Shown one piece after another: positions 1-9,286 of a stretch of 64,000 nt of DNA; positions within the stretch are counted from its first letter, which is position 1, and every line of letters begins with the position of its first letter. The notes under the pieces are model-generated. The model worked only from the letters and a program-made list of their open reading frames with translations. It did no database searches and was not told the origin of the DNA. The stretch is from the NCBI RefSeq assembly GCF_011174705.1, contig NZ_JAANIJ010000001.1, positions 2,976,001-3,040,000 on the forward strand, written 5' to 3'. Made by a program: the position numbers and the translations under genes. Origin of the DNA: Tessaracoccus coleopterorum (GTDB lineage Bacteria > Actinomycetota > Actinomycetes > Propionibacteriales > Propionibacteriaceae).

Positions 1-1
1 C

Positions 2-309
2 GCGATGGACCTGAGAACCATCGCCCCGGAGTTCGCCGACCGGCACTACTGGGAACACGTCGGCCGCGAGTACTACCAGCCGCTGCGCGAGTTCATGACG
101 AGCGGTCCGCTCGTCGCCGCGGTGCTGGAGGGTGGGAGGACACCGTCGCCGAGGTGCGGACGCTGCACGGGGCGACGGATCCCACGCAGGCGGCACCGGG
201 CACGATCCGGGCGGACTTCGCGCGGTCGAAGCGGCACAACGCGGTGCACGCGTCCGACTCGCCGGTCAACGCGGCGAATGAGATCGCGCTCTGGTTCCCC
301 TGTCTGTGA
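2..309 (+). CDS. ndk: Nucleoside diphosphate kinase, 3' part
   Basis: This is the C-terminal two thirds of nucleoside diphosphate kinase, which transfers gamma-phosphate between nucleotides through a phosphohistidine. The text [16 protein letters not shown] followed by [15 protein letters not shown] is the conserved family core. After a frame change near 130, at a G-rich stretch, it continues as [17 protein letters not shown] and NAVHASDS. The His of NAVHASDS is the catalytic residue; most homologues have Gly where this one has Ala. The ATG at 5 is internal, because about 37 residues normally precede this point, so the real start lies before the window. The stop is TGA 307-309. Identity is certain from the motifs; the frame break looks like a sequence error. 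Confidence 0.93.
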   Translation, partial: DGPENHRPGVRRPALLGTRRPRVLPAAARVHDERSARRRGAGGWEDTVAEVRTLHGATDPTQAAPGTIRADFARSKRHNAVHASDSPVNAANEIALWFPCL

Positions 310-333
310 CCGGGGAACCGCGTCGCGCCTCGG

Positions 334-1492
334 ATGAGCCCCGCAGACCGACTGGGAGGCGCAGCGCGCGCAGTGGCCACCGCCCGGACACGGGGCACCG
401 CCCGCTCGGCCCCAGCAGTGGGGACCGCCCGCTCGGCCCCAGCAGTGGGGACCGCCGGCGCAGCCTCCGCAGTGGGGACCGCCGGCGCAGCCTCCGCAGT
501 GGGACCACCCGGACAACAGGTTCCCCAGTGGGCCCCACCGGGGCCGCAGGTTCCGACTTCCGCGCACCGACCCTCGCCGCTGCCTCCGGAGGGCACCCGC
601 TACCCCAGTTCTGGCGCGCGCCCGGGTCAACAAGGCGATGCCGATCGTCGCGACGGTGCTCATGGCTGTCGTTTTCCTCGCGCTCTCAACCCTCGTCGTG
701 CTGGGTGTCCTGCTTGCGGGCCGGACCCGCAGGGGCCCTCGAAGGCGTGCTCGACGGCACCCTGACCCCGGAACTTGTCCTCGCCAACAGCGTCTCGATC
801 GCCCTCGTGCTGCCGTTAGCCTTCCTGATCGTGCGCATGGTGGGCCAGCGGCCGGGCAACCTGTCCTCGGTCACCGGCCGGTTCCGCTGGGGCTTCTTCC
901 TGCGCTGCAGCGGCGTCACGGCCGCCGTGTACGGCGCCTACCTGGCCCTGTCGATCGCGCTCGACGGCATCGACTCGCTGGGCCTCGAACTCCGGTCCTA
1001 CTCGTGGTGGCTCCTGATCGGCCTGATGCTGGTGACGCCGTTCCAGGCGGCCGCCGAGGAGTACCTGCTGCGCGGGTTCGTGCTGCGCACAGTCGGGTCG
1101 TGGTTCACGGGGCCGATCGTCGCGCTGCTGGTCGGTGGCGTGGTGAACTCGTTGCTCTTTGCGTCGCTGCACGCCTCGACCGACCCCTGGCTGAACCTCG
1201 TCTACTTCTCCATGGGGCCATCGCGAGCTATCTGGCCTGGCGGACGGGCGGACTCGAGGCGGCCGTGGCGATCCACATCGTCAACAACATGGTCGGCATG
1301 GCGCTCCTCCCGTTCCAGGACATGGCATCCCAGTTCGACCGGACATCCGGGGCGGCAGGGCCGGGCGTGCTGCTGCAGGTGGTCGCCTTCGGGCTCGCCG
1401 CCGCCCTCATCGTGCTGGTGGCGAAGCGGTCGGGCGTGGCCGTCGTCGGCCCTTCTCCCGCCGCGCAGGCGGGTGTCACGCCCGAGGCCTAG
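334..1492 (+). CDS. CPBP-family intramembrane metalloprotease, frame-broken
   Basis: Membrane protein of the CPBP (Abi/CAAX-like) protease family. The N-terminus is a cytosolic low-complexity region with repeated QQWGPP/PPQWGPP units (404-511), then a first hydrophobic helix (VATVLMAVVFLALSTLVVLG, from about 645). Further membrane segments carry the family motifs: EEYLLRG (about 1056-1076), LFASLHA (about 1156-1176) and a late HIVNNMVGMAL helix (about 1274-1306). The Glu pair, Arg and His are the expected metal or active-site residues. At least four frame changes are needed (about 340, 500, 715 and 1215), all at G or C runs. ATG 334 is the likely start, with a break a few codons later. The substrate is unknown; family members process prenylated or other membrane proteins or give bacteriocin immunity. 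Confidence 0.8.
404..511 (+). repeat. Four-copy 27-bp coding repeat
   Basis: Four head-to-tail 27-bp units encode RPQQWGPPA (two copies) and QPPQWGPPA (two near copies) in the N-terminal tail of the CPBP protease. Pro/Gln/Trp-rich tails of this kind precede the first membrane helix in many actinobacterial membrane proteins. This is protein low complexity, not a DNA element. Confidence 0.75.
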
Positions 1493-1529
1493 GGAATCGG
1501 GGCCGCCACCGGTTATTCTGGGCGGCGCT

Positions 1530-3483
1530 ATGACTACCACTGCCGCGCTTCCCCAGCACTCCGTCTTCGACCGGCTCGAGCCGCTGCTCGCCCGGGTGAG
1601 CAAGCCGATCCAGTACGTCGGAGGCGAGCACAACTCCGTCGTCAAGGACTGGGACTCGATCGACGTCCGCTGGTGCCTGTCATACCCCGACGCGTACGAG
1701 GTCGGGCAGCCCAACCAGGGCGTCGCCATCCTGTACGAGGTGCTCAACGAGCGCGACTGGATCCTCGCGGAGCGCACCTACTCGGTGTGGCCCGACCTGG
1801 AGAACCAGATGCGCGAGCATGCGATCCCGCAGTTCACGCTCGACGCCCACCGGCCCGTCGGGATCTTCGATGTGCTGGGCGTCTCGTTCTCGACCGAGCT
1901 GGGCTACACCAACCTGCTGAACCTGATCGACCTGTCCGGGCTCAGCCTGCACGCGGCCGACCGTGGTGAGGACGAACCGATCGTCGTCGCGGGCGGGCAC
2001 GCCGCATTCAACCCTGAGCCCATCGCCGACTTCATCGACGTCGCGGTGCTCGGTGACGGCGAGGAGGCCTCGCTGCTGATCTCCGACATCCTGCGCGAGT
2101 GGAAGGCCGACGGCCGCGACGGCGGCCGCGACGGTCTTCTCATGCGCCTGGCCCTGACCGGCGCGTTCTACGTGCCCCGCTTCTACGACGTCGACTACCT
2201 GGACGACGGCCGCATCCAGCGGGTCGCCCCAACCGGCCCGGCGTCCCGCACCAGGTGCGCAAACACACCCTGATGAACCTGGACGAGTGGCCCTACCCGA
2301 AGGCACCCATCGTGCCCATGGCCGAGACGGTGCATGAGCGCTACTCCGTGGAGATCTTCCGCGGCTGCACCCGCGGCTGCCGGTTCTGCCAGGCGGGCAT
2401 GATCACCCGCCCGGTGCGCGAGCGCAACATCGAGACAATCGGCGCCATGGTCCAGGGCGGGCTGAAGGCCACCGGCCTGGAGGAGATCGGTCTGCTTTCG
2501 CTCAGCTCGGCCGACCACTCCGAGATCGCCGAGGTGACCCGACAGTTGGCCGACCGCTACGAGGGCACCAACGTGTCGCTCTCGCTGCCGTCGACCCGCG
2601 TCGACGCGTTCAACATCGACCTCGCCAACGAGTTGAGCCGCAACGGCCGCCGGTCCGGTCTCACGTTCGCCCCGAGGGCGGGTCCGAGCGGATGCGCAAG
2701 GTCATCAACAAGATGGTGACCGAGGACGACCTGATCGACACGGTGGCCGCAGCGTTCTCCTCCGGGTGGCGCCAGGTCAAGCTGTACTTCATGTGCGGTC
2801 TGCCCACCGAGACCGACGAGGACGTGCTCGCCATCGCCAGGCTGGCGACCCGCGTCATCGAGACGGGGCGCAAGGCGTCCGGCACCCGCGACATCCGCTG
2901 CACCGTCTCCATCGGTGGGTTCGTGCCCAAGCCGCACACCCCGTTCCAGTGGGCCGGGCAGGCCAGCGCCGAGACCATCGACCACCGCCTGATGCTCCTG
3001 AAGGAGACGATCCGGGAGGACCGCAACTACGGCAAGGCCATCGGCATGCGCTACCACGACGGCAAGCCCGGCATCATCGAGGGGCTGCTGTCGCGCGGCG
3101 ACCGCCGCGTGGGCCGCATCATCGAGCGGGTCTGGCGCGAGGGAGGCAAGTTCGACGGCTGGAGCGAGCACTTCAGCTACGAGCGCTGGACGACCGCGGC
3201 CGCCGAGGAACTTGCGGCCTTCGGGATCGACCTCGACTGGTTCACCACGCGCGAGCGCGGCTACGAGGAGGTCCTTCCCTGGGACCACCTCGACGCGGGC
3301 CTCGACCGTGACTGGTTGTGGGAGGACTGGCAGGACGCCATCGACGAGCGTGAGGTCGAGGACTGCCGCTGGACCCCGTGTTACGACTGCGGCGTCTGCC
3401 CGCAGATGGACACCGAGATTCAGATCGGCCCCACCGGCCGCGTGCTGCTGCCGCTGACCGTGGCCAGGCCCGACCTGGCCTGA
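1530..3483 (+). CDS. TIGR03960-family radical SAM protein
   Basis: Large radical SAM protein of the TIGR03960 type, about 650 residues. The N-terminal half is a B12-binding-like fold (SYPDAYEVGQPNQGVAILYEVLN, GVSFSTELGYTN, VVAGGHAAFNPEP). The radical SAM core carries CTRGCRFC (about 2366-2389), the 4Fe-4S ligand motif. The C-terminus has a Cys cluster (CYDCGVCPQM). Two frame breaks, near 2235 and 2675, interrupt an otherwise continuous family match. ATG 1530 lies 10 nt after a TATTCT box, so the leader is very short. The partner family TIGR03936 normally sits immediately downstream, before the RNase E gene; here it is at 8396. The reaction is not established; association with the RNase E/ribosomal-protein region suggests an RNA- or translation-linked modification, which is inference. 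Confidence 0.85.
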
Positions 3484-3496
3484 GCGGCCCGTGGCG

Positions 3497-3526
3497 GGCG
3501 ACCGACGCGCTCAGCGGTCGGTCGCC
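3497..3526. terminator. Hairpin between convergent genes
   Basis: A 10-bp inverted repeat (arms 3497-3506 and 3517-3526, with GCGACCGAC at its core) lies just past the radical SAM stop and overlaps the last codons of the opposite BCCT gene. It has no T tract. The position fits a bidirectional terminator. Confidence 0.4.
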
Positions 3527-5388
3527 TCCTCCGCGTCCCCATCCCCGTCGTGCGTCACGGGCTCGTCGGGCACGTCACCGTCAGGGGTCCAACCGTCGGC
3601 GTAGGTGCCGGTGGCGTAGTCGTACTCGACGGGTTCACCCTCCTCATCCGTGCGCTGGTACCAGTCGGTGACCCCCGCGTCGTGCGAGTCGAAGTCGGCG
3701 CCCGCGCCCTCGCCCTCGGGGCCTCGTGCACGGTGAGGCTGAAGTTGTCGCCGTACCGGTCGACGCCCTGCCGCACCGCATCCTGGAGGGCCGACACGGC
3801 GTACCTGCGGCGGATGACGAGCGGATCGGAGCGCAGGTCGTTCGCGAACGACACCATCATGGCGACGAGAATCAGCGTGAACGGGATTGCGGAGACGATG
3901 ATCATGTTCTGCAGGCCGTTGAGGGCGTCGCCGCCCCGACCAGCAGCATGACCACCGCGATGCCCATCATGGCGAGGCCCAGAACGCGGTGACCGGCTTC
4001 GAGGGCTCCGACTGGCCGCGCTGGGACAGCGTGCCCATCACCACCGACGCCGAGTCGGCCGACGTGACGAAGAAGATGGCGATGACCAGCATTCCGAGCA
4101 CCGTCGTGACCTGGCTGAGGGGAGGCTCCCCAGCAGGGTGAAGAACAACTCCTCCGCGGGCGCGTCTGCCGAGATCCCGGTGCCCTGTTGGCGCAGCCAG
4201 ATGCTGGTTCCGCCCAGCACGCCGAACGTGAGCATGCACACGAGGGTGGGCATCGTGATCACGTAGATCACGAACTCGCGCAGGGTCCGGCCCCGGGAGA
4301 TCTTGGCCAGGAAGATCCCGACGAAGGGCGACCAGGAGATCCACCATGCCCAGTAGAAGACGGTCCAGGTGCCGACGAACTCCGCGGCCTCGGGTCCGTA
4401 GGCGGGGCCGAGGCCGAGCATGCCGAAGAAGTTCTGCGCGTAGTCCATGATGGCCGCCGGCCACAGGTTCAGGATGAACAGCGTCGGCCCCGCGATGAAG
4501 ATGAACACCGACAATGTCAGGGCGAGCACCATGTTGATGTTGGAAAGCCAACGGATGCCGCGGCCGATGCCGGAGACGGCCGATCCGATGAAGGCGGCGG
4601 TGAGCACGGCGATGATCGCGATCAACGCGGCATTGGGCAGCCTGCCGATGCCGGCCACCAGTTCGACGCCGCGGCCGATCTGCATGGCGCCGATGCCGAG
4701 CGAGGCCGAGGTGCCGAACAGGGTGGCGACGATGGCGAACATGTCGACGAGCCTGCCGATGGTGCCGTCGGCGCGTCGCTGGCCGACGAGCCCGACCAGG
4801 ATCGAACTCATCAGTGGGACGCGGCCACGACGGAACGCCCCGTACGCGACGGCCGCGCCCACCAGCCCGTAGACGGCCCACGGGCCGACGCCCCAGTGGA
4901 AGAAGGTCTGCGACAGCGCCCGGACGGCGGCCTGCGGGTCTCCGCGGTGGCGGAGCCCGGCGCGGGGACTGGTAGTAGGTGAGGGGCTCCAGCGGGCCGA
5001 AGAAGATGATGCCGATGCCGATCCCCGCAGAGAACATCATCGCGACCCACGAGAACTTGCTGTATTCAGGCTTCTCGTCGTCCTTGCCGAGCGGGATGGT
5101 TCCGAAGCGGCTCATCGCGATGAACCCCATGAACAGCAGGATCACCGCCACCAGGGCCGTGAACATCCAACCGACATTGCGCAGCGTCCAGTTCAGGGCG
5201 GCGGTGGAGGCCGCGGAGAGGCTGTCGGTGGAGACGACTCCCCACGCGATGAAGGCGAGGATCAGGGTGCCCGTCACGCCGAAGACGACCTTGTCGGTGC
5301 CGTAGCGGTTGCGCTGTTCCTCGATGCCGATGCCGGGCACCAGGGCCGGGTGGATGCCGTGTGGGTAGGTCTCGTCGACCTTCTTCAA
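3511..5388 (-). CDS. BCCT-family betaine/carnitine/choline transporter
   Basis: Secondary transporter of the BCCT family, which takes up compatible solutes such as glycine betaine with Na+ or H+. About twelve hydrophobic segments are readable across the fragments, including FSAGIGIGIIFFGPLEPL, typical of BCCT TM2-TM3, and the conserved Trp-rich FYWAWWISWSPFVGIFLAKISRG. The C-terminus is a long acidic cytosolic tail, as in osmoregulated members. Frame breaks occur near 3720, 3930, 4130 and 4970. The TTG at 5388 opens the clear protein (LKKVDETYPHG); no ATG or GTG precedes it in frame after an upstream TGA, so the start is uncertain. Substrate cannot be set from sequence alone. Confidence 0.88.
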
Positions 5389-5438
5389 CAGGCGTCGGGT
5401 GGCGGGACGAGGCCCTTCCTGGTTGCTTGCTCCGGGTC

Positions 5439-5451
5439 AGTGAAATTCACT
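5439..5451. promoter_or_regulatory. Small palindrome upstream of the BCCT gene
   Basis: AGTGAAATTCACT is a 13-bp inverted repeat (6-bp arms around one A) about 50 bp before the BCCT start, in the divergent region shared with the DUF1846 gene. It is unusually AT-rich for this genome, so a repressor site is plausible. No regulator gene is adjacent. The rest of the 5389-5627 gap shows only the -10-like box at 5615. Confidence 0.35.
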
Positions 5452-5614
5452 CAGTCTCCCTTGTCAGGTTTTGTGGACTGCTTCAGTACACTACCCGCAA
5501 CCCGCGCCGGGGCCGTCTTCCCAGCGGGGAGGCGCGCGCAGGGCCGGGGCGTGACGGCGACAGGCCGGGCCCGGCGAGCCGGCCACCGATCCGTCCGATA
5601 CCGGGTCGGCAGGA

Positions 5615-5620
5615 TACGAT
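5615..5620 (+). promoter_or_regulatory. -10 box TACGAT of DUF1846 gene
   Basis: TACGAT ends 7 nt before the GTG start at 5628. That spacing would place transcription initiation on the start codon, giving a leaderless mRNA; no Shine-Dalgarno sequence is visible. Confidence 0.45.
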
Positions 5621-5627
5621 TGGCCCC

Positions 5628-7118
5628 GTGACACGCATCGTGGGATTTGATCGGGAACGCTACCTCGCCCTCCAGTCGGAGCACATCTTCGAGCGCCGAC
5701 AGCGGTTCGGGGGCAAGCTCTATCTCGAGTTCGGGGCAAGCTCTTCGACGACCACCACGCGTCGCGCGTGCTTCCGGGGTTCACTCCTGACAACAAGATC
5801 CGGATGCTGGAGACGATCAAAGAGGACGTGGAGGTCGTGATCGCGGTCTCGGCCCACGACCTGGCCCGCAACAAGGTCCGGGGCGACCTGGGATCACCTA
5901 CGAGGCGGATGTGCTGCGCCTGATCGACGAGTTCCGCTCCTACGGGTTGTTCGTCGGGAGCGTCGTGATCACCCAGATGACCGACGAGCACCGCCAGGCC
6001 CGCGCGTTCAAGCGCAAGCTGGAGCGACTCGGTGTGAAGGTCTACCGGCACTACCCGATCAAGGGCTACCCGAACGACGTCGTGCTGATCATGAGCGAGG
6101 CGGGCTACGGCCGCAACGAGTACATCGAGACCGAACGCGACGTCGTCGTCGTCACGGCCCCGGCCCGGGCAGCGGCAAGATGGCCACCTGCCTCTCGCAG
6201 CTCTACCACGACCACCAGCGCGGCATCACCTCCGGCTACGCCAAATACGAGACCTTCCCGATCTGGAACCTGCCGCTCGACCACCCCGTCAACCTCGCCT
6301 ACGAGGCCGCGACCGCCGACCTGGACGACGTGAACCTGATCGACCCCTACCACCTCGCCGCCTACGGCGAGCAGGTCGTCAACTACAACCGCGACGTGGA
6401 GATCTTCCCCGTCCTGAAGCTGCTCCTGGAGCGGCTCACGGGCACCTCTCCCTACGAGTCGCCCACCGACATGGGCGTCAACATGGCGGGCGTGTGCATC
6501 TCGGACGACGAGGTGTGCCGCGCCGCCGCGAAGCAGGAGATCATCCGGCGCTACTTCAAGGCCCTCGTGGCGGAGCGCCGCGATGAGCTCGAGCCGACCG
6601 TCTCCGACCGCATCGCCCTGACGATGAGCCACCTCGGAATCGCCCGCGAGGACCGACCGGTCGTCGGTCCGGCTCTGGAGGTCGAGCGCCGCACGAAGGC
6701 CCCGGCCGCCGCCATCGAGCTGGAGGACGGCCGGATCGTCACGGGTAAGACCTCGGCCCTGCTCGGCGCCTGCTCGGCCATGCTGCTGGACGCGCTGAAG
6801 GCCCTGGCAGGCATCGAGGACAGGGTGCGGCTGCTTGCGCCCGAGAGTATCGAGCCCATTCAGACGCTGAAGACGGAGCATCTCGGCAGCCTGAACCCCC
6901 GGCTTCACACCGACGAGGTGCTCATCGCGCTCTCGGTGAGCGCCACCTACGACCCGCATGCGAAGGCCGCGCTTGAGCAGCTGCGGCACCTGCGTGGCTG
7001 CGACGTGCACAGCTCGGTGATCCTCGGCTCGGTTGACGAGGGGATACTGCGGAACCTGGGGGTCAACGTCACGAGCGAGCCCGTCTACCAGTCGAAGAAG
7101 CTCTACAAGAAGCGCTGA
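5628..7118 (+). CDS. DUF1846 (UPF0371) family protein
   Basis: About 496-residue DUF1846 protein. The sequence follows the family from the start ([23 protein letters not shown]), through [41 protein letters not shown] and the strongly conserved [25 protein letters not shown], to the end. The TAPGPGSGK loop looks nucleotide-binding. The biochemical role is not established. Three frame breaks (about 5735, 5892 and 6165) each need one added G. GTG 5628 fits the family N-terminus and an apparent leaderless promoter. Its TGA (7116-7118) directly abuts the stop of the opposite MFS gene. Confidence 0.88.
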
Positions 7119-8288
7119 TCAGTCCCGGATCTGGTCCTCGATCAGCTGCGGGCGGCACGCGTGGAGCCCGGCGATCAGCATCGGCACGATCAACACGAGT
7201 TGCAGCATGATCGACGCCGTCCAGCCGCCCGTCGCCGCGTGCAGCACCCCGAACGACAGGGGACCGAGCGTCGCGATGAGGTAGCCGACCGACTGCCCGA
7301 AGCCGCTGAGCGCGGCCGTCGCCGCCGGGGTGGCGGCACGGGTCCCGAACAGGGCGAGCAGCAGCGGGAAGGACGCGGTGCCGAGCGCGAGGCAGACCGC
7401 CCAGAGCCAGGGCGCCGTTGTCGGCGCGATGAGCAACCCGAGGTAGCCGGTCACCAGAAACGCGATGATGGTGACGAACAGCACGCTCGGGTTTCCCGTC
7501 CTCGCCACGTAGGCCGGGATCAGGAAGGCGGGGACGATGCCGACACCGGTCGCGATCCCGAGCAGGAGCCCGGCCTGCACCTCGTCGATGCCGGCCGAGC
7601 GGTAGACGCTCGGCAGCCACCCGAAGATCGAGTACGCCTGCGCTGACTGGATGCCGAAGAAGACCGCGAGCGCCCAACCCAGCCGGGTGCGGGCCACCTG
7701 GGCGAGCGTCACCCGATGGTGCGCCGCGGTGCGCCTCGGGTCACCGGCGCGCAGCAGCGGCACCCAGCACAGGAGGGCTGCGACCGCGGTCACGACCCAG
7801 GCGGCGAGGCCGCCGCGCCAGCCGAGGGTGGCCTGCGCGATGGGCACGGTCGCCATGCTGGCGGAGGTGACCCCGATGGTGAGGACGAGCGAGTAGAGGG
7901 CGGTGGCCAGCCCGATCCGGTCGGGGTAGTGCCGACGCACCAATGAGGGCATCAGGATGTTCGCCAGCGCCATGCCCGCCAGGGCCACCATCGACAGCAG
8001 CAGGAACGGCACGGGTGCGCCGGTCAGGAGGCGGCCCGCCTCGCCGACGATCAGCACCGCCAGCGCCACGGCGATCGCCGCGTGTTCGCCGATCCGCCGC
8101 GCCACCGTGGGGCGATCGCCCGAAGGCCGCGAAGCAGAGTGTGGGAAGTGAGGTGAGCAGGCCGGCGGCCGCGCCGGTCAGGCCGATGTCGGCCGAGATC
8201 TCCGTCAGCACGGGGCCGACGGACACCGCGACGGGGCGTAGGTTGAACGCGAGCGCGAGCAGCGCGATCAGCGGCCCCAGCGGCGCAT
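7119..8288 (-). CDS. MFS transporter, CynX/NimT-like
   Basis: Major facilitator superfamily carrier of about 390 residues with about twelve hydrophobic segments. The N-terminus LGPLIALLALAFNLRPVAVSVGPVL, with FNLRP, and the later GxxP-type helices are typical of the CynX/NimT/YeaN group, which includes cyanate- and nitroimidazole-associated exporters; substrate here is unknown. A frame break near 8110 joins LTSLPTLCFAAFG to RPTVARRIGEH. A second small break sits right after the presumed ATG at 8288. The gene is convergent with DUF1846, with adjacent stop codons, and divergent from the TIGR03936 gene. Confidence 0.8.
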
Positions 8289-8395
8289 GAACTCCATGCC
8301 CCTCCCATCTCCGGTCAGGGCCCGAGGATACCGCCCGGGGCAGGTTCCGCCGCGGCGTCGCCGACCGCAGGGCGAGGGCCGGATACACTGCGGCC

Positions 8396-9091
8396 GTGGG
8401 AACTCGACAGCCGCCAGTCCAGCAGGCGCCGCCGGCGCAGAAGCTGCGCCTCCGTTACGCCAAGCGCGGCCCGGCCGTTTCACGTCGCACCGCGACTTCG
8501 GGCGGGCGCTCGAACGGGCCCTCCGCCGCGCCGACATCCCCATGGCCTACTCGTCGGGCTTCTCACCCCATCCCCGCATCTCGTACGCCAACGCCGCGCC
8601 GACCTCGGCAGCGTCGGAGGCCGAGTACGTCGAGCTCGGGCTCAAGGAGGTGTGCGCCCCCGAAAAGGTCCTCGCGGCCCTGAACGAGGTGCTGCCACAC
8701 GGCTTCGTCGTGCTCGACGCCGCCGACGCGGTCGCCGCGTCGCTCGGCGACCTGCTCCAGGCCTCAGACTGGGTGCTGCGCGTCCAGGACGCACCTCGCA
8801 GCGTGCTCGCCTCGGCAGTCGCGGCCCTGCTTGCGTGCGATGAGTTCGCCGTCGAACGGATGACCAAGAACGGCATGCGCACCTTCGATGTGCGCTCCGC
8901 GGTCCTGTTGCTGGAGGCCGCCGACGATGAGACCCTGACGCTCAGGTCGCTCCATCAGACGCCGCTTGTGCGACCCGACGACGTGCTCACCGCGCTGCGG
9001 ATGCTTGACCCCGGGTGCCGTCGCAGGCCATGCTCACGCGGCTGGCGCAGGGCCGCTGGTCGACGGTGGGATCGGCGACCCGCTCCGGTGA
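8396..9091 (+). CDS. TIGR03936-family (DUF2344) radical SAM-associated protein
   Basis: Companion protein of the TIGR03960 radical SAM enzyme. It opens with basic KLRLRYAKRG, then FTSHRDFGRALERALRRADIPMAYSSGFSPHPRISYANAAPTSAASEAEY-type sequence that is diagnostic of the family. It ends with TRLAQG-PLVDGGIGDPLR once one G is restored near 9053. Frame breaks lie near 8480, 9015 and 9053. The start is GTG 8396, six nt after a TACACT box, so a leaderless mRNA is likely. It lies upstream of RNase E/G as in other actinobacteria, but its radical SAM partner is 5 kb away behind three unrelated genes. Function is unknown; the name comes from co-occurrence. Confidence 0.85.
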
Positions 9092-9286
9092 ATCGGCGCG
9101 GGAAATGCCCGCAATCCTTGGGACGTGTGCGAGAATAACGATCAGGTCACGGCACCGCCGGTGCCAACCGGGTGCGGCGAGCTGCACCGCGGCAACTCTG
9201 CCGCGACTGCTCGTAGCGTCGGCCGATCTACTGTCTTAGTGCACAGTCCGCTGTGCCCGTCCGCGCACTGCGCGTAAGGAGCCCTC

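Noticed and set aside
306..2273. A 655-residue open frame joining CPBP protease sequence to the radical SAM protein
   Set aside because: Created by a frame error near 1215 that removes the protease stop. The true protease end (1492) and the radical SAM ATG (1530) are both clear.
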